Assembly: GCA_937996595.1 (NCBI GenBank)
Contig: CALKVC010000019.1
Coordinates: 1-32,889, forward strand
DNA: 32,889 nt
Direction of reading: 5' to 3'
Origin: an uncultured Chitinophagaceae bacterium
GTDB taxonomy: Bacteria > Bacteroidota > Bacteroidia > Chitinophagales > Chitinophagaceae
In this document: positions 1 through 7,470 of the stretch, piece by piece
Numbering within the stretch: the first letter of the stretch is position 1
How the letters are laid out: each line of letters begins with the position of its first letter
Position numbers and translations under genes: made by a program
Notes under the pieces: model-generated
The model's input: the letters and a program-made list of their open reading frames with translations, nothing else
What the model was told of the DNA's origin: nothing
The model's database searches: none

Positions 1-81
1 TAAAACCAGGGGTTCGCTTTTTTCAGTACCGCAGGCTCCCAGTAATACAATAAGGCTGGAAATAAGTAAATAATTTTTCAT
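1..81 (-). CDS. N-terminus of a lipoprotein (partial, runs off the window)
   Basis: Twenty-seven codons read from an ATG at 81 to the window edge without a stop. They encode a short lipoprotein signal peptide: Met-Lys-Asn, a hydrophobic stretch (YLLISSLIVLL), then the lipobox LGAC with the lipidated Cys at residue 17, followed by a polar stretch (GTEKSEP). By family knowledge this would be cut by signal peptidase II and anchored in a membrane. Nothing of the mature domain is visible, so its function is unknown. It is divergent from the coiled-coil gene starting at 420. Confidence 0.7.
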   Translation of the reverse strand, partial: MKNYLLISSLIVLLGACGTEKSEPLVL

Positions 82-419
82 GATAAAGATTTTTACTGAT
101 GAATAAATAAAATAGTTGCAAAATATCCTTTCCCTTCCATCGCAACTATCAGAAAAACAGACAAGCCTTTTATTGTATGGTTTAAGCAGCTAAATGAATG
201 TTTATGTTAAAATAATTTAAAAATGAAAATATTTAACCGTGTTTACAGTATGCTAAGATGCAATACCGGCGGGCACTTTAGCAGTCACGACCCATATTTT
301 TATCCCTTTTAAAAAATAATGGCACGGTTTTGGAATTTAGACAGGCAAATCAACAATTGAAATCAGATTATTGAAAAAATTTACCCTAACAATATTTTAG
401 CATCTTTAAATCTTATATC
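82..419. other. Divergent intergenic region with an inverted repeat and one promoter candidate
   Basis: No ORF worth calling is present. The stretch separates two divergent genes. It holds an 8-bp perfect inverted repeat (ATAGTTGC at 112-119, GCAACTAT at 142-149, 22 bases apart) just upstream of the lipoprotein start, and a promoter-like sequence at 370-400 for the rightward gene. The rest is AT-rich with nothing further recognised. Confidence 0.6.
370..400 (+). promoter_or_regulatory. Candidate Bacteroidota-type promoter for the coiled-coil gene
   Basis: ATTG (370-373), a spacer of exactly 19 bases, then TATTTTAG (393-400). This is close to the primary sigma-factor pattern TTTG-N19-TAnnTTTG: three of four positions match in the upstream box and five of six in the downstream box. 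The start codon lies 20 bases downstream, leaving a short leader. Confidence 0.5.
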
Positions 420-1403
420 ATGAACGCATCAAACAGCCCTTTGGCAACAAACACAGAAACGCAGGCCTTGAAAACAGAAAACAAGCCAATGAAGAATATC
501 ATAATCGGTGGATTATCGGTATTGCTTGTGTCTTTAGGCGGCTATATGTTTTACGACAAATCAAACAGCAATAAAGAAATTCAGCAAAAAGAAACAAGGA
601 TTGCTGCCATTACAGAAGAAAAGAGCGCAGTACAATCAAGTTTTGACGCATCGCTGGCAAGGCTTGACTCAATGGCAACCGTTACAACCGGTTTACAAAC
701 CGAATTGGCAGAGAAAAACAACCAGATAGCCAAAGACAAAGAAGAGATCAGAAAAATCCTGAATAACAAAAATGCAACAGTAAAAGAACTGGCCAAAGCT
801 AAATCACTCATCGCCGGATTAAATGATAAGATTGCCGGCCTGGAGCAGGATATAGCCAGGTTAACACAGGAGAACCAGTTGCTAACTCAGGATAAGATTG
901 CCCTTACGGCTGATAAGGAGAAATTAACGCAGGACCTTACCAGTACAACGAACAGGAAAATAGAGCTTGAAAAAACCGTTGATGTTGCTTCTACTTTAAA
1001 TGCATCAAATATTTCAATCACACCGGTAAATATCAAGAAAAACGGTCGTGAAAAAGTATCTTCTACTGCAAAACGTGTAGATAAGCTTGTTGTAAGTTTT
1101 GATGTGGCAAACAGGATTGTACAGCCCGGTACAACAGATGTTTATGTAGTTGTTTTCGGACCTGACGGAACGCCGATCAGCAACAGCACAGAAAACACAT
1201 TCGTAACACGGGAAGAAGGAGATAAATCCTATACAGCCAAATTACCCGTAGACCTGGAAACAGCCAAAGTTAAAAACGTGGCATTCACTTTTGCCCCGGG
1301 ATCAAATTTCCAAAAAGGTAATTATAAGATCAAGATATACCAGAATGGTTTCCTAATCGGTGAAGGTACCCGCGAACTGAAAAAAGGCGGACTGTTCAGT
1401 TAA
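420..1403 (+). CDS. Membrane-anchored coiled-coil protein of unknown function
   Basis: The 327-residue product has three visible parts. A polar N-terminal tail of about 24 residues precedes one transmembrane helix (about 26-45, IIIGGLSVLLVSLGGYMF). A long heptad-rich coiled coil follows (about 50-190), full of Lys, Glu, Leu and Gln and including repeats of the type LTQDK/LTADK/LTQD. The C-terminal domain (about 200-327) has alternating beta-strand patterning and resembles a beta-sandwich. The topology suggests a small cytoplasmic tail with the coiled coil and C-terminal domain in the periplasm. I do not recognise a named family; proteins of this shape in Bacteroidota are usually left hypothetical. 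A scaffold or envelope-spacing role is possible but is only inference. It stands alone, with its own promoter candidate and a terminator. Confidence 0.85.
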   Translation: MNASNSPLATNTETQALKTENKPMKNIIIGGLSVLLVSLGGYMFYDKSNSNKEIQQKETRIAAITEEKSAVQSSFDASLARLDSMATVTTGLQTELAEKNNQIAKDKEEIRKILNNKNATVKELAKAKSLIAGLNDKIAGLEQDIARLTQENQLLTQDKIALTADKEKLTQDLTSTTNRKIELEKTVDVASTLNASNISITPVNIKKNGREKVSSTAKRVDKLVVSFDVANRIVQPGTTDVYVVVFGPDGTPISNSTENTFVTREEGDKSYTAKLPVDLETAKVKNVAFTFAPGSNFQKGNYKIKIYQNGFLIGEGTRELKKGGLFS

Positions 1404-1453
1404 GATATCATACAGGATATTTCAAATCAATATCCCCCTGAAACAATAAAAGG

Positions 1454-1481
1454 GCTATCTGTTAATTCAGGTAGCTTTTTT
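1454..1481 (+). terminator. Rho-independent terminator after the coiled-coil gene
   Basis: GCTATCTG (1454-1461) pairs with CAGGTAGC (1468-1475) over 8 bp including one G-U pair, with a six-base loop TTAATT, and is followed directly by TTTTTT. Flanking A and T runs can extend the stem. It lies 50 bases after the stop codon. Confidence 0.8.
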
Positions 1482-1531
1482 ATTTCTTATCCTTATTTCT
1501 TTTGATCATGCTATTTTCGCCGGGTTAGGTA

Positions 1532-1735
1532 TTACTTGCGCATACCCATACCCGAAACGTTTATCACATTCACTGAAGGCCGTGATGAATAATTGCAGGA
1601 TTTTACCGGGTAATGACAGGGCCGCAGAATGGTGACAAACTGGTAGGCCGGCAAAAGCCCCGAGCGGCTGCTGTTAAATGGCATGCCTGCCAATGAAGAA
1701 CTCACATGCTGGCTTGAATGCAGGGAATAGACCAT
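1532..1735 (-). CDS. Doubtful small ORF
   Basis: An open frame of 67 codons from an ATG at 1735 lies 15 bases downstream of the 93-residue gene on the same strand. The translation is rich in Ser, Pro and Asn with no hydrophobic core, motif or signal peptide, and reads like random sequence. It is listed because it fills part of the 347-base space 1404-1750, which otherwise holds only the terminator at 1454-1481. It is probably not a gene. Confidence 0.18.
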   Translation of the reverse strand: MVYSLHSSQHVSSSLAGMPFNSSRSGLLPAYQFVTILRPCHYPVKSCNYSSRPSVNVINVSGMGMRK

Positions 1736-1750
1736 CAATTAAATTTTTAA

Positions 1751-2032
1751 TTAGCGTGTAACAATTTTACTCTCCAGGATTGCAGGAATCATCTCTATCA
1801 CTTTTGCCTTTTCCGTTGTTACAAGCATGCTGTTTAACAGCCGCAGCCTGATGTTGGCGTCATTAACAAGCGCAATCCGGCAGGCTGTATCAAAATCAGT
1901 ATGCATCCCATACCCTGCCAGCACATCCGGTACATTATTAAACTCAGGAAATGTGATGAATTTCTTTACAAAATAATACGTCTTTCCCTGTACGGTTTTT
2001 GTATAAGCGGTGTAGATATTTTCCATAAACAT
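1751..2032 (-). CDS. Small conserved-looking hypothetical protein
   Basis: The product is 93 residues long. Composition and pattern look like a real folded small protein: an N-terminal beta hairpin (residues 4-27, with aromatic Tyr/Phe alternation), a central segment containing GYGMHTDFDTACRIAL, then two helices (about 46-90). An internal ATG two codons in (2026) is an equally good start. No signal peptide or transmembrane helix is present. I cannot assign a function. It is preceded by a 394-base non-coding stretch with two adjacent inverted repeats (2071-2100) that may control it. Confidence 0.6.
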   Translation of the reverse strand: MFMENIYTAYTKTVQGKTYYFVKKFITFPEFNNVPDVLAGYGMHTDFDTACRIALVNDANIRLRLLNSMLVTTEKAKVIEMIPAILESKIVTR

Positions 2033-2426
2033 CTGTTTAGTTAAAAATATATTCTCAAAAAGAGTATCTGATTCATGTATGAATAAACAGACACCTGTTT
2101 GTAAGATTATGTTAGCTGAACCAGGTTAAAAAAAAATTAAATCCCTTGATTTTACCAGGATGGTTTACTGATTGGAATAATATCATATCTCCGGATTAGA
2201 TGCAGTAAATAGCATATAAGCCTCCCGGGATACAGAGCAGCTGTTCAGTGGATATTATGGAAAACACATGAAGGGGAATGAACAAATAAACAGGAATTTC
2301 AGAGGATGTTTCAGTAGCAGGTTGTGTAAGCTGAAGTAAAAATAATACGCAGATCTGACGAATGCAAGCAAAAGGGAATAAAAAACTTCAAAAAGGCAGC
2401 AAATAGCTGATATTCATTGCTAAACA
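2033..2426. other. Non-coding stretch of 394 bases
   Basis: No supported ORF or RNA gene lies in this gap between two minus-strand genes. It contains two back-to-back perfect inverted repeats near the downstream gene (2071-2084 and 2085-2100) and an A-run at about 2128-2136. I saw no terminator with a clear T-tract for the 142-residue gene upstream. The rest shows nothing I can name. Confidence 0.5.
2071..2100. repeat. Two adjacent perfect inverted repeats
   Basis: ATTCAT-GT-ATGAAT (2071-2084) is followed without a gap by AAACAG-ACAC-CTGTTT (2085-2100). They lie 39-68 bases upstream of the ATG at 2032. They could be an operator for a dimeric regulator or stem-loops in the leader; the sequence alone does not decide. 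Confidence 0.5.
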
Positions 2427-2855
2427 TCACATTAGTAATTTATGGAATTTTTTCAATTCTTCCTTTTCCACTGTCTGTAACCCTTCATGCTTCTCTAATT
2501 TCATCCTGAAATATAAAACCCGCTTATGTTGCGGGAATTTTTCCAGTATCAGTTCAACCAATTGCCTGGTTTCAGCATCCTCCTGGTTTGAATCCGGTTT
2601 TACAATGGTTACGCTGGAACGATACCTGGTAGGTTTCCTTAAAATAATGGCCTGCAAAGTGGCCAGTTTGCCTGGTGAAACAGCAGTTACTTTCAGGGCT
2701 TTCCCATACAGGCCTTCCAGTTGCTTTTTACTAAGGCTACCCCGTTCCTGGTATTGGTTAAGTAAACTGTTCAGGAATACGGAACCGGGATGCGCCTCTA
2801 CCGACTTCTTCAGTATATCCAGTATAATATCTATATCATTTGAATTCCTGAGCAT
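2427..2855 (-). CDS. Hypothetical helical protein, 142 residues
   Basis: The product is soluble, charged and largely helical, with no signal peptide. Residues about 25-53 (FLNSLLNQYQERGSLSKKQL) resemble the short helical segment, roughly 'sLl.QyekrgsLs.kQle.l', that recurs in Bacteroidota and phage-related proteins, but this is a similarity by eye and not a family call. The C-terminal part (95-142) is a Glu/Lys-rich helix pair. It is divergent from the flavin enzyme at 2984 with a 128-base shared upstream region. A purine-rich AAAGAAG lies directly before the ATG. Function unknown. Confidence 0.6.
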   Translation of the reverse strand: MLRNSNDIDIILDILKKSVEAHPGSVFLNSLLNQYQERGSLSKKQLEGLYGKALKVTAVSPGKLATLQAIILRKPTRYRSSVTIVKPDSNQEDAETRQLVELILEKFPQHKRVLYFRMKLEKHEGLQTVEKEELKKFHKLLM

Positions 2856-2893
2856 CTTCTTTCAATTATTCTTGTTTTGGCAAAACTGAAGTT

Positions 2894-2925
2894 CAAATTA
2901 ATAAATAAACGGTGCCTTTGCCAAT
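2894..2925 (-). promoter_or_regulatory. Weak promoter candidate for the 142-residue protein gene
   Basis: Read on the minus strand: ATTG (2925-2922), 20 bases, then TTAATTTG (2901-2894). This is an imperfect match to TTTG-N19-TAnnTTTG, with the downstream box matching five of six defined positions. It sits about 40 bases before the start at 2855. Confidence 0.3.
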
Positions 2926-2983
2926 AACTTTTGCAAATTTGATTTAACTGCACGAAATTTACGCCTGATTTTATAAAACCGGT

Positions 2984-4255
2984 ATGACTAATATTAGAAA
3001 AAGTGTAGCCATTATTGGCGGTGGCCCGTCCGGCTGCGCACTGGCAACCCTGTTAAAAAGAAAAGGATTTAAAGTGGCCGTTTTTTACCTGGATAAAAGG
3101 CCTGAAATCATAGTAGGCGAATCATTGGTTCCCGCAATCATTCCCATGCTTAGGTCGTTGGGCGTAGAAGATGAAGTGAAATCGTACAGTACCTATAAGC
3201 CCGGAGCTTCAGTTTGGGTAAGCAAGGATGAAGAAGCAACGTCACCTTTCAGTTATGGCGGCGGAAACCTGCCACCATATGCATACAATGTACCGAGGGT
3301 AAAATTTGATAAAACCATTTTCAACAATGCAGTAAAATCTGGTGTTCAGTTTTTTAACCTCGCTGCAAAAATTGAAAAGACAGGAAATACCGACGAACTT
3401 AAACTCAGTGATGAAACCATTGCTGCCACCAACGATTATTTCAACGGACAGCCCGGACTGATTGTGGATGCAACCGGCCGTTCACGCACTATTTCCAGGT
3501 TACTCGACATACCAACCAAAAAGGGATACAGAAAAGATGTTGCCCTGTTTGCCCATTTGTCCGGCGCCGAAAAAATTGAACCATATAATATTCATCTTCA
3601 CAGGCTTGAAAAAGGCTGGAACTGGAGGATTCCATTACCGGACCGCACATCAGTAGGTGTTGTAATAAATCCGGAACATCTAACAAAATACGGAACAACC
3701 AAGGAAGAACAATATGATAATTACCTGAAAACGGATGAAACACTAAAAAAATTCACATCCAATGCTAAAAGGGAAACACCGGTGGTGCAATACGACAATT
3801 ACCAGTTGATTTCACAGCAGATGTACGGGCCAAACTGGGTACTTACCGGTGATGCCGGCGGTTTCCTTGACCCTATCTTTTCATCCGGTTTATTCCTTGC
3901 CATAAAAGGTGCCTTCCGGTTAGCCGATGCCATTGAAGCGGATACACCTGCTGCATATAAAAAATACCAGAAAGAGCAAATGCGTGAACTGGTTGTTTGG
4001 CAGAAACTGGTGGATACCTGGTACAGCGGCCGGTTATTCACCTTATTCAAAGTTGGCGAAGACCGTATGGATACAGCATTGGGAAGGTTTATAGGCCCGC
4101 ATATGCAAAAACACCTCACCAGGATATTTTCCGGTGAAGCCGTTTACAAGCCTTACAGCCGCCGATTCCTGAATTTTGTTACCGGGCCCATGATAGACCT
4201 GATGAAAGTTGGCAGGCTGCACAACAGGAAAGTATCTGATCTTGAAATAAAATGA
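2984..4255 (+). CDS. FAD-dependent halogenase-like oxidoreductase
   Basis: The 423-residue product is a single-component flavoprotein of the PHBH / flavin-dependent halogenase fold. Visible motifs in order: dinucleotide-binding GGGPSG at 12-17; GESLVP at 45-50, the FAD-contacting segment typical of halogenase relatives; a Lys at 72 in YKPGASVWV, placed like the halogenase active-site lysine; WNWRIP at 212-217, matching the WxWxIP signature of flavin-dependent halogenases; and the second FAD motif GDAGGFLDP at 289-297 with SSG after it. By family knowledge such enzymes use FADH2, O2 and halide to make HOX, which halogenates an aromatic substrate, and they need a separate flavin reductase. None is seen nearby, nor a biosynthetic cluster. 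The substrate is unknown. A geranylgeranyl-reductase-like or hydroxylase role remains possible. It is monocistronic and convergent with the GNAT gene. Confidence 0.8.
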   Translation: MTNIRKSVAIIGGGPSGCALATLLKRKGFKVAVFYLDKRPEIIVGESLVPAIIPMLRSLGVEDEVKSYSTYKPGASVWVSKDEEATSPFSYGGGNLPPYAYNVPRVKFDKTIFNNAVKSGVQFFNLAAKIEKTGNTDELKLSDETIAATNDYFNGQPGLIVDATGRSRTISRLLDIPTKKGYRKDVALFAHLSGAEKIEPYNIHLHRLEKGWNWRIPLPDRTSVGVVINPEHLTKYGTTKEEQYDNYLKTDETLKKFTSNAKRETPVVQYDNYQLISQQMYGPNWVLTGDAGGFLDPIFSSGLFLAIKGAFRLADAIEADTPAAYKKYQKEQMRELVVWQKLVDTWYSGRLFTLFKVGEDRMDTALGRFIGPHMQKHLTRIFSGEAVYKPYSRRFLNFVTGPMIDLMKVGRLHNRKVSDLEIK

Positions 4256-4327
4256 GTAAACGGGCATGTCCCGCCAGTTTGTTTCAACAGCATTCCCGGG
4301 AAATAGGAATCGTTTTATACAATCCAG

Positions 4328-5134
4328 TTAACCCAACTGGCCGCTGATACGATTATATATTTTACCTGCATGCCATTCTTTTTTCTTTCCCATATACATT
4401 CTGCGTGAAATACGGAACTGATACAGGTTATTCCTGGTCAGGTAATTTAAAGCTGTCGTATTCACTTCAGGCAGCACGGCAAAATCAAAATGCTGAAGCC
4501 TGCAATTCATCAATTCTGTTCCGGCAACCTCATTACCGGCAATGATTAACCCGTTTGCAAGCGCCGGCAGATAATACCCTTCAAGGGATTTGTTGCTCAC
4601 ATATAGCATGGCCGATTGCAGGTGGCCGGTTATGGTATCTGCCCTGTCTTCAGCGGATACAAACCTGTCCATTGCCAGCAGATCCGGCAGGAATTCAGGT
4701 GTATAGGGTATAACGGACTTGGATATACGCCGTTCAATGAAAGGCTGATCGGCTTTCAAATGTGCATACTGCATTTCCTGATTAAAACCCAGCTTTTTAT
4801 AAACAGGGTAACCCATATCTGTTGCATCCAGGTAAATGGTTGAATACCTTTTCTGATCAACGGCATCAATAAGGAACTTTGTAATTGCTGTTCCATATCC
4901 TTTGTTCCTGCATTCAGGATGCACTATGATACTGGCCAGCCAGGCACTGTCTTTATGAAAGATAACTGTTCCAATGGCTGCCATCTTCCCTGCAACCGTT
5001 AGTTTAACAGGTTTGCAAAATGCATTTTCCAAATGATACCTGAATCTTGGGACAAGGTCACCCCATCCCGGCGGTTCAAATTCCTTCAACAGTTCAAGGT
5101 CTGCCCATGTCAATGTTTCAAATGTCATCATCAT
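4328..5134 (-). CDS. GNAT family N-acetyltransferase with a second C-terminal GNAT-like domain
   Basis: The 268-residue cytoplasmic protein has an N-terminal GNAT domain (about 1-135). The acetyl-CoA motif A is visible at 69-85 (IIVHPECRNKGYGTAIT, the RxxGxG pyrophosphate loop), and YPVYKKLGF at 109-117 is the usual motif B ending. Residues about 140-268 form a second domain like the YitH-type acetyltransferase C-terminal module (Acetyltransf_18 arrangement). It should transfer acetyl from acetyl-CoA to an amine; the substrate cannot be read from the sequence. It starts three bases after the stop of the DinB-family gene, so the two are almost certainly co-transcribed. Two further in-frame Met codons (residues 2 and 3) are possible starts. 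Confidence 0.85.
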   Translation of the reverse strand: MMMTFETLTWADLELLKEFEPPGWGDLVPRFRYHLENAFCKPVKLTVAGKMAAIGTVIFHKDSAWLASIIVHPECRNKGYGTAITKFLIDAVDQKRYSTIYLDATDMGYPVYKKLGFNQEMQYAHLKADQPFIERRISKSVIPYTPEFLPDLLAMDRFVSAEDRADTITGHLQSAMLYVSNKSLEGYYLPALANGLIIAGNEVAGTELMNCRLQHFDFAVLPEVNTTALNYLTRNNLYQFRISRRMYMGKKKEWHAGKIYNRISGQLG

Positions 5135-5137
5135 AAC

Positions 5138-5581
5138 TTACTTGTCAAGCAACCGCCTGTGATAATTGATTTGCCCAAGATGATAATTCAGGTGGCCGGC
5201 CAAATGTATCAGCACAAAATCCGTTGTACATTCCTGGTTGTTGAATGGTATGGGAAACCGGGATTTAAAATCTGCATCCTGCATGCCTTCCAGCGTTTTT
5301 ACAAGCATGTCAACTGTATTTTCCACTTCGCCAATAAGTTCATCCAATGGAATATTTTTTTTAGAAAACTCTTCTTCCCTGTTTCTCAGGTAACCGTTAT
5401 TTCCTAAAACAGCTCCAATAAAATGATTGAGGTTACCAACCAGGTGCAGGCAAAGGTTTCCGGCACTATTGCTGATATTGTTATCAGTTAACCAGATATT
5501 ATCCCCATGTACATAGCTTTTCATTTCCACTGCCAGCCGTCCCAAATCGCGGGTTAAGATTTGAATTAATGCATGCTTCAT
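5138..5581 (-). CDS. DinB-family (DUF1572-like) putative metal-dependent protein
   Basis: The 147-residue four-helix protein has the family's spaced histidines: His46 in LCLHLVGNLNHF on helix 2, and His126, His130 and His134 in IHLAGHLNYHLGQ on helix 4 (the HxxxH pair). These can form the metal triad of the DinB/YfiT fold. Related proteins include bacillithiol- and mycothiol-linked thiol transferases, as well as many damage-inducible proteins of unknown activity. It is the first gene of a two-gene unit with the GNAT enzyme. The pairing suggests a small-molecule modification or detoxification role, but this is inference. Confidence 0.8.
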   Translation of the reverse strand: MKHALIQILTRDLGRLAVEMKSYVHGDNIWLTDNNISNSAGNLCLHLVGNLNHFIGAVLGNNGYLRNREEEFSKKNIPLDELIGEVENTVDMLVKTLEGMQDADFKSRFPIPFNNQECTTDFVLIHLAGHLNYHLGQINYHRRLLDK

Positions 5582-5669
5582 TTGTTTAAACTTTAACCTA
5601 AAACTAGTTATAAAATGTTGACAGAAGTATAATCCCGTATACTTTCTGATTTACTTTGCAACTTATTAA

Positions 5670-6422
5670 ATGACAATGAGCAGGTTTAACTTCCCCTTTA
5701 GTTCCTTTTTGTGCATATGCATCCTGTCCCTGTTTTTTCTTACACAATGTAAAAAAGAATCTTCACCGGTGATTGTGCATATTAATACAGCCTTCAATCC
5801 GGGGAATAATACAACAGACAGTGCTAAAACATACCTGGCGTTGGGTGACTCATATACGATTGGCCAGTCTGTAACAATTGCAGACAGGTTTCCGGCTCAA
5901 ACCACTGCATTATTAAAATCATCCGGCGTTAAAATGTCCGATCCTAAATATATTGCTACAAGCGGCTGGCGAACTGATGACCTGTATGCTGCCATGATGA
6001 ACCAGGATCCTACGGCACAATATGATGTTGTATCATTACTGATTGGTGTGAATGACCAATACCAGCGAAGGGATACAACAGGTTACCGAGACCGGTTCAG
6101 ACAAATCCTGCTCAAAAGCATAAGCCTGGCGGGATATAAAAGAAACCATGTTTTTGTTTTGTCTATTCCCGATTACAGCGTAACCCCATTTGCAGCAAAT
6201 GCAGACACTGCTTTCATACGAATGCAAATAGACCAATTCAACCGGATAAACCGGGAAGTGACCGTCCTTGAATCCTGCAATTATCTTGACATTACGGCTT
6301 CAACCCGGGAAGCTGCATATGATCTTAGTTTATTAGCTTCAGACGGGCTCCATCCATCCGGAAAAGAATACGGCAAATGGGCCGGGTGGCTGGCACCTAT
6401 GATTCGTACCGTTTTAAGATGA
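5670..6422 (+). CDS. SGNH/GDSL-hydrolase lipoprotein
   Basis: The 250-residue product has a lipoprotein signal peptide ending LFFLTQC (lipidated Cys27) followed by KKE, so it is membrane anchored. The SGNH blocks are all present: block I GDSY with catalytic Ser61, block II Gly99 in TSGWRTDDL, block III GVND with Asn128, and block V SDGLHPSG with Asp225 and His228. By family knowledge these are esterases or lipases, including sugar O-deacetylases and lysophospholipase-like enzymes. Length fits the family. An internal ATG at residue 3 is an alternative start. It is divergent from the DinB gene (88 bases) and converges with the alpha/beta hydrolase with only 5 bases between the stops. Confidence 0.9.
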   Translation: MTMSRFNFPFSSFLCICILSLFFLTQCKKESSPVIVHINTAFNPGNNTTDSAKTYLALGDSYTIGQSVTIADRFPAQTTALLKSSGVKMSDPKYIATSGWRTDDLYAAMMNQDPTAQYDVVSLLIGVNDQYQRRDTTGYRDRFRQILLKSISLAGYKRNHVFVLSIPDYSVTPFAANADTAFIRMQIDQFNRINREVTVLESCNYLDITASTREAAYDLSLLASDGLHPSGKEYGKWAGWLAPMIRTVLR

Positions 6423-6427
6423 TACTA

Positions 6428-7426
6428 TCAATTTACAACTTGCATCTTCATTATATCAGCCAGGAATTTTTTTGTTTCCCTTTCTACTGATTCCACATCC
6501 TTTGATTTAATAGGTGACGCAATTACATGATCGCCTGTATTGGGCAATGCAACAGACCGCTTCATGGAAACCGGTGTGGAAACCTGTTCAAACATTTTCT
6601 TCATAGCACTTACTTTTACAACCTTATCCTGCTCAGCTTCATTTTTATAATAGTACAACATGAGGACAGGTTGTTTCACTTTTTTAAATGTTGATGCATT
6701 CATACTGGTTTCCAGCATCTCTTCCAGTGCTACAGTAGCTTCCAGCCGGTATGGGGTATTCCAGTATTGCTTATAAATTGGCCTGGGATCTTTTGGTACA
6801 TTATACTTGCTTCCTAAAACCAATCTTGCCAGGTATAATCCCCATGGATTATTCAGCAACCAGGCATTGGGGTCATTTATGGCTATATTGGGCGAGTACA
6901 ATACCAGGCCGGAAACATCATCCGGAAATGCGGCAGCCAGTTGCAATGCCTGTGTTGCACCGGTACTAGTTCCCATTAAGATAACTTTTTTGCCAAGTTG
7001 CTTTCCTATCGCCAATGCTTCTTTGGCAGATTGCCAGTATTTGTCAACCGTAAGGTTAACGAGTTGCTCGGTTGTATCAATGCCATGTTCGGCCAGCCTG
7101 GATAAATACAAATTGCATCCAAATGCACGGGCGGTATTCCTGTGCACAGGTTCCCCTTCCTGCTGTGAAGCTGAAAATCCGTGCAGGTATACGATGGCAT
7201 AATCAGTAACTTGCCGGGATGAATCACTGGCCCAGATGATCCTTGCTTCATTGTTAGCACGCAGTTTATGCTGCTGTTCCCTGTTTGCTATGAAATCAAC
7301 CAGTGAACCAGTTGCAGGCACTTCCGGTAATTTATTATCATAAACGGGTGTAGCCGGGTTTGGCCCTGCGAGGTATATAACCAATATCAGTAACAGGAAA
7401 GCCAGCAGCTTTTTTAACTTGCGCAT
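6428..7426 (-). CDS. Membrane-anchored alpha/beta hydrolase
   Basis: The 332-residue product has one N-terminal hydrophobic anchor (about 7-20) and an alpha/beta-hydrolase domain. Visible features are the oxyanion-hole segment YLHGFSAS at 80-87, the nucleophile elbow GTSTG at 152-156 (Ser154), an acid candidate Asp267 in AEQDKVV, and His300 in TGDHVIASP, in the right order and spacing for a catalytic triad. The fold resembles carboxylesterases or monoglyceride lipases; the substrate is unknown. It lies 44 bases downstream of the T9SS cargo gene on the same strand and could be read from that transcript. Confidence 0.88.
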   Translation of the reverse strand: MRKLKKLLAFLLLILVIYLAGPNPATPVYDNKLPEVPATGSLVDFIANREQQHKLRANNEARIIWASDSSRQVTDYAIVYLHGFSASQQEGEPVHRNTARAFGCNLYLSRLAEHGIDTTEQLVNLTVDKYWQSAKEALAIGKQLGKKVILMGTSTGATQALQLAAAFPDDVSGLVLYSPNIAINDPNAWLLNNPWGLYLARLVLGSKYNVPKDPRPIYKQYWNTPYRLEATVALEEMLETSMNASTFKKVKQPVLMLYYYKNEAEQDKVVKVSAMKKMFEQVSTPVSMKRSVALPNTGDHVIASPIKSKDVESVERETKKFLADIMKMQVVN

Positions 7427-7470
7427 GAATTTTTTTTTGAAGCTATGAAAAAATCACGTCAAAGCAATGT

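Noticed and set aside
4256..4327. CGGG-CATGT-CCCG and TTCCCGGGAA between the convergent flavin enzyme and GNAT genes, as a terminator
   Set aside because: The stem is only 4 bp, the second dyad has no loop, and no T-tract follows either. The evidence is too weak to call.
5033..5407. 124-codon plus-strand open frame across the GNAT/DinB junction
   Set aside because: It spans two well-supported minus-strand genes and shows Cys/His/Phe-rich random composition.
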